A stretch of 64,000 nucleotides of DNA, taken from assembly GCA_016647705.1 (NCBI GenBank), contig CM028330.1, positions 28,538,649 to 28,602,648 of the forward strand, in the 5' to 3' direction. The position numbers and the translations under genes are program-made. The notes below the pieces were generated by a model that saw only the letters and a program-made list of their open reading frames with translations, did not search any database and was not told the origin of the DNA. Source of the stretch: Eucommia ulmoides. Its lineage: Eukaryota; Streptophyta; Magnoliopsida; Garryales; Eucommiaceae. This document shows, piece after piece, positions 44,971 to 55,137 of this stretch (its first letter is position 1; each line of letters begins with the position of its first letter).

Positions 44971-44986
44971 CAAGTTTGGGGGTATT
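44971..44986 (+). promoter_or_regulatory. E8 3' polypurine tract
   Basis: CAAGTTTGGGGGTATT directly before the right LTR. Confidence 0.8.
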
Positions 44987-46308
44987 TAATAGATTAATTT
45001 TATTTATATATTTTCAATACAAATTTTGGTAGTTTTTGAGTGTTCTATTAGTGTTCTAAATTATTTTTATTTGTTTTTATACATATAAGTGTTTATGGGC
45101 GAAAACGATTACAAATCAAGCCCGTCGATAGGACATCGGCAAATAAACAAGCGAAAAAGGACCATGGTGGTGTTCTACTAAGGGCACGTTGCAGCGAGAT
45201 CCTTGCGTGCTATAGCATGTACCTATTTTGCCTACTGGCCTTTGCGAGCTGCAACGTGCACCTATTGGCACCCCTCTCTATTGTTTGCGTGCTCCTTGCA
45301 CGCTGCAGCGCCATTGCACCACCTGGCAATGCGTTTTCAAGCTTTGTTAGGGTTTTTTGAGAAATCTATTTATACCCCTTGATGCCTCCTTTGTTGGGGA
45401 CATTTTTGGAGCACTAAGATCAGACGAAAGCTAACAGATCACTATTAGAGAAGAGAAAACAGCTTGGAGCGGATTTTGTAGAAGTGGAATAATTTACTCT
45501 TTAGATTTGGCTATCCTCTCTTTGTTTCTCTCTTTCATTTTAAACTGTTGGTTGGTTTTTTTGATGATATACATCTAATTCATTATTGGATATTTGGTTA
45601 TATCCATGTGTAGCCAAATATTTATTGTCTAGGGATTAATGTAGTTCACAAATATTGTGTTTGAGTAAATCTATGTTTTGATAACGGTTGTTTATCCCTA
45701 TTCGATTATGTTTACTGTTTTATCACTTCCATTGTATACTTGTATATGATATTGTGGTTGATTTGAGAATACAGGGTTTGACGCTCGGAATAGGTAACTC
45801 CGGATTCAGACTAGGTTTAAATACAACACAAGTTCTAATGTTTCGCGAGATTATTAGAACTTGTGTAATCCATACGTTTGGGGCAAGATGCATGTAATCA
45901 TTTAAATTCTTGATAGGGATATCGATTTTTTGACGTGGTTATATATTCACTCACTTGACACCCGGGAGAGATAGTGAGTGAGTTTTAGAAATCTTGATTG
46001 TTGAATAGGTTGATTACCATTAGTGTAAACTAAAATAAACCAAGCATGTATGAGTGAACAAAGTTAATCCCTAGATAATCCATTCCCATAGAATTTATTC
46101 CGAGTATTGTAGTTTAATTTGTTTTCATATCTCGAACACCTCTCAAATCTTTAATAGTCTAGATAAAATTGAGTTATTCTACTTGTAGTACTTAGCTTGT
46201 TCTAACGATAAATCCCAGTGGACGATATTTAATCTTCGGATCACTTTATTACTTGTTGACCTCCTGCACTTGCGAGTAATTCGTAGTGCATAATTTATTG
46301 CAACACCA
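44987..46308 (+). repeat. E8 right LTR
   Basis: 1322 bp, TAATAGATTAATTTTATT (TG mutated to TA) to GCAACACCA. Closely similar to the E10 LTR (61870-63173) and unlike the E8 left LTR. Palindromes GCGTGCTATAGCATG (45212) and GCACGCTGCAGCGC (45298) replace the CCGC type. The frame 45688-45897 recurs at 62558-62767 and is LTR sequence. Confidence 0.8.
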
Positions 46309-47097
46309 AGTTTACCTTAGATCTTCTTTCTAAGGTTGGTATCACTGACTCCAGTACTGCCACTATTTCTCTGGAGCTGAATATTAAACCCACTCCACCA
46401 GATGGTTCACCTCTTCCAGATGTCATTCCATATCGCCAATTAGTTGGAAGTCTAGTATACCTCACTGTTACTCGCCCAAACATCACCTATGTCGTTCATC
46501 AAGTCAACTAGTTCATGTTCGCCCCTCAGACCACTCATCACTCAATTGTTCTTTGCATCCTTCGGTCTGTCAAGGGTACCTTATTTCACGAACTTCATTT
46601 CTCAGCCTAGTCTGCTCATACTTTACAGGCTTATTCAAATGCCGATTGGGCTGGAGATCCCACTGACCGACAATCAACCATTGGTTATTATTTCTTTTTG
46701 GGTAACTCTCTCATATCTTGGCACAATAAGAAACAAATTGTCGTTCCTCGTTACAGCACTAAAGCTGAATATCTTAGCATGGCTGATTCAATACAAGAAC
46801 TAATTTAGCTTCTGTGGCTCCTCGCTGACATGGAAATCTCTTCTCCTACTGCCATTATTTCACTCTGTGACAATAGGAGTACTATTCAGATTGACCACAA
46901 TGGTGTCTTTCACGAGCATGCAAAACACATTGAGACCAATTGCACTTCATTCGTCATCATTTTCTCCAGAATATGGTTCATCTACAATCCATCAGTTCAA
47001 TCGATCAGACACCAAATATTTTCACTAAGGCTCATCCACCCGAACACTTTCACCCTCTTGTTTCAAAACTCAAGTTCACGTCTCATTTACCGTCTTG
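46309..47097 (+). pseudogene. Ty1/copia RT C-terminus and RNase H
   Basis: Begins inside RT at K-F-T-L-D-L-L-S-K and continues through Y-R-Q-L-V-G-S-L-V-Y-L-T, T-R-P-N-I-T-Y, then RNase H with N-A-D-W-A-G-D-P-T-D-R-Q-S, Y-F-F-L-G-N-S-L-I-S-W, S-T-K-A-E-Y and the H-A-K-H-I-E block near the end. Three in-frame stops near 46507, 46805 and 46990 and small shifts break it. Everything upstream (gag, protease, integrase, most of RT) is missing, because the Athila-type LTR abuts it. The first D of the usual S-D-A-D-W motif is N here. Confidence 0.85.
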
Positions 47098-47110
47098 AGT
47101 TTGAGGGGCA
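47098..47110 (+). promoter_or_regulatory. Copia polypurine tract
   Basis: GAGTTTGAGGGGC immediately before the LTR. Confidence 0.7.
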
Positions 47111-47283
47111 TGTTAATGTTAATGTAATATATGGGTTTTGCCCATTAGGTCAAAATCCTAACCTAGGATTCCCTTAGTCCCTTATAAATATTCCTATTGT
47201 ATATCTCTATAATGTACATTGTTTTCCTGAACAACAATACAATCGTTTCATGTTCACCATTCCACTTCTCAATTATTCTAACA
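47111..47283 (+). repeat. Copia 3' LTR, 173 bp
   Basis: TGTTAATG to TTCTAACA with matching TGTTA/TAACA ends. It contains CTTATAAATATTCC (about 47180), a probable TATA box, then a short leader. An unusually short LTR. Confidence 0.8.
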
Positions 47284-48540
47284 ACCATCAATACAAGCGA
47301 AGGAATGAACTATAGAAAAACCAGTAAAGGGCAAATGGGCTTCGAGGGTTGTGGTGTTCAACTGGAGAATTTCAGAGTAAATATGGGTTTAGAGAGATGA
47401 GAAAATTGGGGGTTCAAATGGGGGAAAACAATTTTGATAGAAGAGGTGAATGAAGGGGCATTGACGGACACTTGTATCTATATGTAAAATTATATATGCA
47501 TGTGTTTGTAATTGTTAGAGACTGAAGAGAAAGCGAAATCCGAAGTGTGAGAAAAGGCAAAAGCTAAATAAATGGAGGGGGGTTCAGTATAATCCAAATC
47601 AATCATTTGTTGTTTTTTTCAAGCTCTCGCAGAAAAAAGAAAACATCCTCCACAACCTCAATCTTCCCCTTCTCCCTCTCTCACTAGTTTCCCTCTCTAG
47701 ACGCGTGATAAATATGGAGGATCAGTCGGTTCTCTATCATTGGCTGGAAAGGAATGCCTGCGACGAGACGAGGGGAGAGAGAGAGGTTCAGTGAAGGGGG
47801 AGGGAGAGAGAGAGCGCTCTTCGGTGAAAAATGAGAAGGAAAAAAAAATTGAATAGAAAATGAGAAAAAAAAAAAAAAAAAAAGATTACAAGTTTGCCCC
47901 TAATTCTGTTAGTTTAGATGAAAAATTTAACAGAAGTACCTTATAAAACCATCTTCATACTTAGAGAGTTTAAACTTAAATGAATAAACTTAAGAGGACT
48001 ATATAGAAACGTGCTAATAGTTAGAGAGTTGAAAATGTATTTTGCCCTATATATAACAATACATTGTATATGCATAACAAAAGAAAACAATTAGCACGTC
48101 AAGCAATAATTACTCTATATTAAGTAGGAGTATTAGCATTCAACTATACAAAATCGGATAACAATATATAAATATTTACATAAAATTTGCTTAGGATAAA
48201 ATTTGAACACTTGACACACTGATCCTATTGAATATTATATCCTTGAATTTTATAAATATAGCATTGTATAACCGACCGTGGGTAAAAATAGTTATTTTAA
48301 TTCAATTTATTGATCTTGTTTTTAGGTCAAATATATTAATCATAAAATATATTTCCTATCACCCAATATTAAAAATGTCTATCATCCAACATATATCATA
48401 GAACAAATGATTTTATCAGTTATAAATTTCATCTTTAATACACTGTCAATCCCAGTATATCTTTTATGGCAGGCCAAGAATGTCGGGCTACAAAGATTTA
48501 TAAATCAATTATATTTTTGTATAACTTGATTAACATCATT
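47284..48540. other. Unassigned region, possibly host sequence
   Basis: No supported gene. A CT-rich run (47660-47700) and GA-rich runs (47770-47820) flank short unremarkable sequence. An A run lies at 47861-47883. The block 47884-48050 (AGTTTGCCCCTAA near its start, TATTTTGCCCTATA near its end) is reminiscent of dispersed plant repeats, but I see no inverted termini. The rest is AT-rich. Confidence 0.4.
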
Positions 48541-48609
48541 CGGTCGTTAGCCTAGTGGTAGAGCATTTAACTGCAGATCGAAGTTACCAGTTCAAACTAG
48601 ATAGGGCCA
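48541..48609 (+). pseudogene. tRNA-Cys (GCA) pseudogene
   Basis: The sequence keeps TAGCCTAGTGGTAGAGCATT (A-box and D arm), CTGCAGA (anticodon loop, GCA) and AGTTCAAACT (B-box region). It aligns along its length with plant nuclear tRNA-Cys. The acceptor stem no longer pairs (GGTCGTT against AGGGCCA) and the T stem is damaged, so it should not give a functional tRNA. A T run follows at 48611-48617, like a polymerase III terminator. It could be a dead tRNA gene or the head of a tRNA-derived SINE. Confidence 0.65.
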
Positions 48610-48620
48610 TTTTTTTGTTA

Positions 48621-49566
48621 TATCTTTTCTTTCTCCAATTTTTTCTTATGCTGGAACTACCATGGAAAATGGAAATCTAGCATGGATTTTCTTTTCCTTT
48701 CATTTCGATTCTTGTTCAATATATTTCCGTGGGACAACTTGATGCCTTAAATGAGTCTATATTCTAACCACAACCTGAGAAGGCAACAAATTAGTTTAAT
48801 TTGTGATAAACACATGGAATTGCATTAGGCTCGTTGGTTGGATTATATGAAATTAAAAAAAAAATTGAATGAAATAGATTTGTCAATAGAATCAATATTC
48901 TATTCAATTGTTTGATTGTTATTGTATTTTTATTTATTTTTTATCTTTTCTTTCTCCAATTTTTTCTTATGTTGGAACTACCGTGGAAAATGGAAATCTA
49001 GCATGCATTTTCTTTTCCTTTTATTTCATTTCTCATTCAATATATTTCCATGGGACAACTTGATTCCATAAATCAGTCTATATTCTAACCGCAACCCGAG
49101 AAAGCAGCAAAATTAGTTTAATTTGTGATAAACACATGGAATTGCATTAGGCTCGTTTGGTTGAATTAAATGAAAAAAAACAAATGAAATAGATTTGTCA
49201 ATAGATTCAATATTCTATTCTCTTGTTTGATTGTTGTTGTATTTTTTTTTTATCTTTTCTTTCTCTGATTTTTTCTTATGCTGGAACTACCATAGAAAAT
49301 GGAAATCTAGCATGGTTTTTCTTTTCCTTTCATTTCGTTTCTTGTTCGATATATTTTCATGGGACAACTTGATGCCTTAAATCAATCTATATTCTAACTG
49401 CAACCCGAGGAGGCAAGAAATTAGTTAAATTTGTGATAAACAAATGAAATTGCATTAGGCTCATTTGGTTGGATTAAATAAAATTTAAAAAAAATAAAAA
49501 ATGAATGAAATAGATTTGTCAATAGAATCAATATTTTATTCTCTTGTTTGATTGTTATTGTATGTT
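48621..49566 (+). repeat. Three tandem repeats of 310-320 bp
   Basis: Units begin with TATCTTTTCTTTCTC at 48621, 48942 and 49251, and share GGAACTACC.TGGAAAATGG, GGGACAACTTGAT and GGCTCGTTTGGTTG-type blocks. The units are similar but clearly diverged. The array begins just after the tRNA-Cys pseudogene. No coding potential. Confidence 0.85.
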
Positions 49567-50458
49567 TAAAGGAATTAAAATATATTTTGTGATCAAATTC
49601 ATTCACAAGTATACCTAATAATAATTTATTTAAAAAAATAACGATAAAATATGAATAGTATTCCATGTCGAAAATGTTTAAAATCTACCAACAACTAAAA
49701 TCTTTTGATGTTAAATTTTTTATTTTTGCATTGGGAGCATAAATATATTTTTTCTTAAATATTTCTTTTATTTAGGAATAGAAATATATTTTTGTTCTCA
49801 GATTTCCACTTCTATTTCCTATATAGATTTTTTTGGTTCTCAAATTTATATTTTTGATTCAGGAAAATAATTAGATTTTTGCTTCTATTTTGGGGACAGT
49901 AACATATTTTTTGTTCTCAAATATATGTTTCTATCTGGGGAACACAAATTGATTTTCTTGCTTTCAAATTTTTATTTTGTTCAAAATATAAGTTTGTGGA
50001 CAAGAAATTACGTTTCTTTAATTTATGAAACAAAAACAAAAATCTGGAAACAAAAACTATATCTTTATTCCAAAAACAATTGAGAACAAAAAAATCTATT
50101 TCTATTCCCAAAACAAAAATAGAATATTAGAAAAAAAAAATCTATTTTTTCAAATGAAAATATAAAATTGAGAAGAACATATTTTTTTTTATTTTTTTTA
50201 TTTTTATTCAAATTAATATAAAACTAAATTGACAAAATTAATTTATAAAAAATATCGAAGTCATTTTCAAATTAAGAATAAGCCAAAATGAGGTAAAATA
50301 TTTTAGGTGTAACTCAAAAAAAAAAAAAAAAAAGCCAACCAGAAACTATGGAATCTAATTTTGCCCCATGTAGTATGTAATCCGATTCTATCCATTTTCA
50401 TTCCAATGGAATCTATTGGTGTCGAAAAATGGGCTGGGCAACAATATGGTCTGATCAG
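49567..50458. other. AT-rich region with a long inverted repeat
   Basis: ATAGATTTTTTTGGTTCTCA (49823-49842) pairs with TGAGAACAAAAAAATCTAT (50081-50099), within a wider set of TTGTTCTCA/TGAGAACAA motifs between about 49740 and 50170. No gene. Confidence 0.5.
50454..50458. repeat. Target duplication ATCAG, left
   Basis: Identical to 59776-59780 and brackets T2. Confidence 0.8.
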
Positions 50459-50789
50459 TGTAATACCACGGAAATTTATATTTTTAAAAATATTATTTTA
50501 TATAAGTTTAATATTTTTGAAACTGTTTTGTAAATTTGTGGTATAGATAAATATTTGATAATTTTTTAGGATTGAATGTTAATCTCAAATTGATTTTAAA
50601 TGTTTTGAGACTATTATGTTATTTAAAGTTATTTTTAAGAGTTTTGGAGTATAATTAATTTTTATTTTTATTTTTATTTTAAGGGTGGACATTGTGTAAA
50701 TAAGTAAATAAATAAATAATTAAATGACTTAAATGGTTTTCTTCCAAGAGAAAGCACATATATGTATATATAGAGAGGGTTGAGACGTC

Positions 50790-50859
<70 letters not shown>

Positions 50860-51640
50860 GGGCATCTTGTTGAGAGGTCCTACAAGTGAGGACTACCACT
50901 TTCTAAGGACCATCCAAAGGCCAAAAAAAAAATATTGGATAGTCCCCTACAAAGTGGTGTTTTTCACTTTTGGGACCTTTGGAGGAAATTCCCTAATAAT
51001 AATAATAATGCAGTTCAACATTTTCATTTTCTAAGGGAGATACATATTAAGCAAAAAGCATTTATGGGGGCAATCAGTTTCTTTTCCGTTTGGGTTTCAT
51101 TTTCTAAGAGAGATATATATTAAGCAAAAGTATTTATGGGGGCAATTAGTTCTTGTTCGTCTGAAAATATATATATTAAATAATTTTTGGGGCGGGTAAG
51201 ATGTTCTAGTTAGGATTTCGGCTCAGATTTCAGGTAGAATTCCTAACTCTTTTAATATATGTATTTAATTTCTCTATTGCGATATTTATGTTATTATTGT
51301 TGTCGAATTATAGTCGTAAGTTTTTAGGAAATAATTATGATTATGTGAAAATTATGTGAAAATCATGCCTATGTGTTTTATGTATTGTATTAACTAAATG
51401 CATGTATTGGGGGGGTTGAAATTCTACTGAACGTTGACTCACAATCCCACAATTTTGATTGCAGGGCCGGTGAGAATGAAACGGCGACAGGAATTTTATT
51501 TGAATTCCTATTTAATTTTTAATAATTGTACAAATTGGAATTATGTGAAATTGACCGTAAATATTTTCAAATGCAGAAAATTTGTAATAGTAAATATTGA
51601 TTATATAAATAAAATTTTACGTGTTTCCATTACAGAGTTT
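50459..51640 (+). repeat. T2 5' LTR, left piece
   Basis: From TGTAATACC to E9. Includes the (TAA)n run and two 73 bp tandem copies (51025-51097 and 51098-51170: CATTTTCTAAG..GAGATA.ATATTAAGC). The block GTTGACTCACAATCCC..TTGCAGGGCCGG at 51434-51470 resembles sequences seen in plant gypsy LTRs. Confidence 0.6.
50794..50869 (+). repeat. (TAA)25 microsatellite
   Basis: Uninterrupted TAA repeat. It accounts for the poly-Asn and poly-Leu open frames on the two strands. Confidence 0.95.
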
Positions 51641-51645
51641 CTACT
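51641..51645. repeat. Target duplication CTACT, left
   Basis: Exact partner of 56756-56760, bracketing E9. Confidence 0.9.
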
Positions 51646-53283
51646 CGTACGACGAGCGTTTGTTACACGCTCGTGTTGACTACTCGCAAGTGTACGAGAT
51701 TAAAGTTTTAGTATAATGTGATATTTTAAGAATGTGTATCATATCTACAGGGATTGGTTTTTGTTATTATCGAGTACCGTGTTTATCATGACCTAACTTT
51801 ATCTATGCGAAAAAGAATGATTTTAATTAATTAATACTAATACTACTATAACCTAATTTAATCTATACTAATTATACAAATATGAGATAGTTAGGGGATG
51901 GATTATCTATGAATTAAATTTATTTATTTAAACATGTTTGATTTCGTTTAGTTTACAATAATGATGTTCGACCTATTCGACAATCTCAGTTCGTAAATTC
52001 CCCCGCCACTTCTCCCGAGTGTAAGACGAGGGAATACACGACTTTGTTTCAAAGAAGAAGTCCTCCTCAACGTCTTAAAAACCCTAGGTCATGTGAATCT
52101 CACCCCAACGTCATTGATTGCACACAATCCAACTCCCTCCCGAGTTATTGGATCGTCGCGTTGTGTTTACCCTATCGACAATCTCAATTTGTAAACTACC
52201 CTACCACCTCTCCCGAGTGTAAGACGAGGGAATACAAGAATTCATGTCAATGAAGAAGTCCCCCTCAACGTCTTAACGACCGTAGGTGACATGAGTTTGG
52301 CCCCAACGTCATCGATTGCCCACAATCCAACTCCTTCTCGGGTTATTGGATCATCGCGTTGTGTTTACCCTAATCCGAATCCGGGGTTACCTCTTTCGAG
52401 TGTTAAACCCCAAATTCTTGATATATATATCTAAACATAATAAACAAACAATACGGCAAACACAATCCAAATAGCGAAGACCAATCATTAAAGAAACACA
52501 ACTCAAACAAAACTACGTTTTCATAAATAATATTAATCCCATATATAATCCACATTTAACTCATGGTCATAACCGTTTATACAATTAAAATTGAGCTAAA
52601 CATGCTCAAGCAAATATAGAAGTTAAGAAATAAAAGGAAAAAGTGATGAACTTAGCCGTAGTCCGAATATTAGCCGCTAAAATCGTCCACCGATCGCTTC
52701 TCCTTCTCCATGTGGTAATCTTCTCCTTTGGATTTGTTTGAGCACTCCCCATAATCTCTTTATATTCCAAACTAAGCCCTAAGAGATCTAATGGCCGGAG
52801 ATAGAGAAGAGGAAATGAGATAAAAGGGGTTTAAATAGGCAAAATATCTCAAAAAATATCTAATCTGGTGCGGAGGTCACCGTCGCTATGGTGGGATTCA
52901 CCACTGCGGCGGTGGGTATATCGGTTTAATGTTCGCCGCAGTGATGGAAAAGGCAGTGGAATTGGTGACCATCCTACATTTTCACCGCCGTGGCGGTGGA
53001 CGTTCAACAAGAATTGGCCCTCTTTGCATTTTCACCGCCACGGCAGAGGTCAGGATGCTGCGATGGTAGGCTTCTTTTCAGAATCTTGTTTCCTTGCTTG
53101 TTTTTCCAACGTTCTCCGATCGTTTTTGCTCCGAATTTATCATTTACACTCCGATTTCATACCTTTTCACCCATACACCTTATTTATACAAAACGAATAA
53201 AAACTAATAAAAACGCAATAAACAAATACTCTAAAAATAACAAAACCAATTAAGAAATATATATAGGTAGATCACACCTATCA
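51646..53283 (-). repeat. E9 3' LTR
   Basis: 1638 bp, CGTACGACG (a mutated TGTACAACG) to CACACCTATCA. Block duplication with starts at 52021 and 52219 (198 bp apart). Palindromes such as ACCACTGCGGCGGTGG and CACCGCCGTGGCGGTG at 52880-53090. The frames 52044-52253, 52868-53200 and 52990-53253 are LTR sequence. Confidence 0.85.
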
Positions 53284-53298
53284 AATACCCCCAAACTT
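53284..53298 (-). promoter_or_regulatory. E9 3' polypurine tract
   Basis: On the minus strand CCAAGTTTGGGGGTATT abuts the LTR. Confidence 0.8.
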
Positions 53299-54917
53299 GG
53301 AATTTTGCTTGTCCTCGAGCAAAACACACATACAAAAATGAAAAAAAACACAACTAAATGAAAGAACAAACAACCCAAAAACAATCTAAACATAACGAGA
53401 TGCGAGTTTTATATCCTTTTAACGACCAAGTCATGTTCCCCTCAACAACCACCAGTCATATCGAGTTCAGGCGGTAAAACACATCATGTGGTTCTAGAAT
53501 TTCGACATGCAATAATGGTGAACGCCATTCTAGATCCTGTAAACGTGTTTGTGCGAGACTCAATAATATAACTATACAACAACCAGATTGGATTATCCAC
53601 CAACAAAACTCATAACTTAGACCGTAAAGGACTAGGATATCCATATGCCTGATTCGGGTCCATTCTCCACTAATATAGGCTTGAAAGTTTATAGAGATCA
53701 GAAGGACTTGGTTTGGTTTTGGAATATTTGGCCAAGGGTATTTCGAAATAGAAAACGGGTTAACGTTGTTAACTTTACATTACCCAAGGCTCAACGCTTG
53801 GCACACTTACTCTCGATCCCCCATAGATAATTTGGAAAACAATTCCGAACTAACATTTAAGAATGTAGTACTCACTTGTCAAAAGAAACGTAAATTTTCA
53901 TTTTATTTTATTTATTTATTTATATGACCCACACCCCTAAATTTATTCGATTAGTATGATTTCACAGGTGTGGTTAAAACGAAAGAAAAATGACAAGTGA
54001 GTACTCGAATACCGAATCAATCTGAAGTTTGCCGTAAACCCAACTGCTAACATCAAGAAGCATTTGCAACTGCTAACTTGATTCATTCAAATGTGCCTTA
54101 ATTAAGAAATAAAGGTTTGGAAAAAGATTAATTAGCGAGGATATTTGTTTATATGTTCAAAATTGAATTGACAATTAGGCTTCGACAGGGTAACGAGGGA
54201 TAAACATATAAGGCTTCAATGGCTCAAGTGATAAAAACGAATGCCTAAATCATATCTCCTAACCTACCTTGCCTAGGATTTCTCCTCAAGCTTTCCCTCA
54301 ATCAGGTTCTAGAATCCTTAATTTTTCATGAGTTCAGCTAATCGATAATTTGCCTCAAATCATATGAATAGAAATACATTGAGTCTATGTGCTCGGGCAA
54401 ATTAGGATCTACAATAATTTTCACCAAAACACATTGTCAAGCACACAGAACACACATGCACGGGTATTATCCTTGACTTCGAAAACAACAAGGGGAAATA
54501 TCATCGTCGGGTAACGGCCCAGATGAATGCAAAACTCACCATGCAACAACAACACAAACATAAACACATTTTAACCTAAACAAACATGCACACCGTAAAA
54601 CAATAAAACATACTAATATTCTAGACATCACCGCCAAACTCAAAATGGACAGTGTCCTCGGCGAACCCAATCATCATTCTTAACATATAGGAAATTAAAG
54701 TATGCTGACGAAGAGGGTTTAGAACACGTACCTGGGAGGTGAGAGAATCTTGCCTCTGAATAAATTCGGTTGTGACGGATTTAATTTATTTGACATTGGA
54801 TTGCCTACCAAGAAGTGTGTGGTTTAATGTCCTCGGCCTGACATGTTCGGAATGCCCTCAAGCTTGGTGAGGTATTGCACTGGATGGCTCTATCTTTCAA
54901 AGACACGCTTCACCGGC
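53299..54917 (-). other. E9 non-coding 3' region
   Basis: Conserved family 3' region with a mutated second polypurine tract (53928-53943). Near 54800 is a decayed hairpin remnant with TTGCCTACCAAGAAG. No gene. Confidence 0.65.
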
Positions 54918-54995
54918 TTATGTGCATGGCCACGCACAATAAAATGGCTTCGAATCCCGTCGAAGAAAATGCATAAATACCTGTTGATCTAACAT
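54918..54995 (-). pseudogene. E9 ORF stub
   Basis: ATG TTA GAT CAA CAG GTA opens the family ORF and reads M-L-D-Q-Q-V-F-M-H-F-L-R-R-D-S-K-P-F-Y-C and then a stop after 25 codons. Downstream DNA jumps to the end of the ORF region, so about 700 bp of the gag-like core, coil and most of the C-terminal region were deleted. Confidence 0.7.
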
Positions 54996-55112
54996 CTCCA
55001 GGTACCCTACATAAGAAACAAAAACAAAACTACGAACAAAAATTATATACAAAAGAAATGCCTAAAGTAAAATCGGGTCATTTACTCACAATATCGACAA
55101 TAACTCTATCCA

Positions 55113-55131
55113 ATCCTCGACAACGGCACCA
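55113..55131 (-). promoter_or_regulatory. E9 primer-binding site
   Basis: On the minus strand TGGTGCCGTTGTCGAGGAT, three changes in 18 from the tRNA-Asp complement. Confidence 0.75.
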
Positions 55132-55137
55132 AAAACT

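Larger units (their letters stand above)
39369..46308 (+). mobile_element. E8: gag-protease Athila-like element with mismatched LTRs (probable recombinant)
   Basis: Order: LTR 39369-40792, tRNA-Asp type primer site, gag 40946-42576, protease 42600-43446, 3' region with two polypurine tracts, LTR 44987-46308. No RT, RNase H or integrase. The left LTR has CCGC/GCGG palindromes. The right LTR has CTATAG and CTGCAG palindromes with GC(A/G)TGC-like arms and matches the E10 LTR instead. The left flank is E7 and the right flank is copia RT. Two different insertions appear to have been fused by recombination inside the body. Confidence 0.7.

Noticed and set aside
45688-45897. Frame conserved between 45688-45897 and 62558-62767, suggesting a gene
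   Set aside because: Both positions are the same part of two related LTRs. Similarity is explained by common LTR origin, and the frame is short and in a region of U5 type.
47620-47850. CT-rich then GA-rich tract resembling a 5' leader of a host gene
   Set aside because: No ORF with codon structure or splice pattern could be followed on either strand. Left as unassigned.
48541-48609. Functional tRNA-Cys gene
   Set aside because: Acceptor stem does not pair and the T stem is damaged. Called a pseudogene.
50780-51034. Open frame with a long poly-Asn tract, and its poly-Leu counterpart on the other strand
   Set aside because: Both are translations of the (TAA)n microsatellite within the T2 LTR.
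52868-53253. Two overlapping frames of 110 and 87 codons
   Set aside because: They cross the GC-rich palindrome array and the end of the E9 LTR. The sister LTR at 56350-56755 does not keep them.
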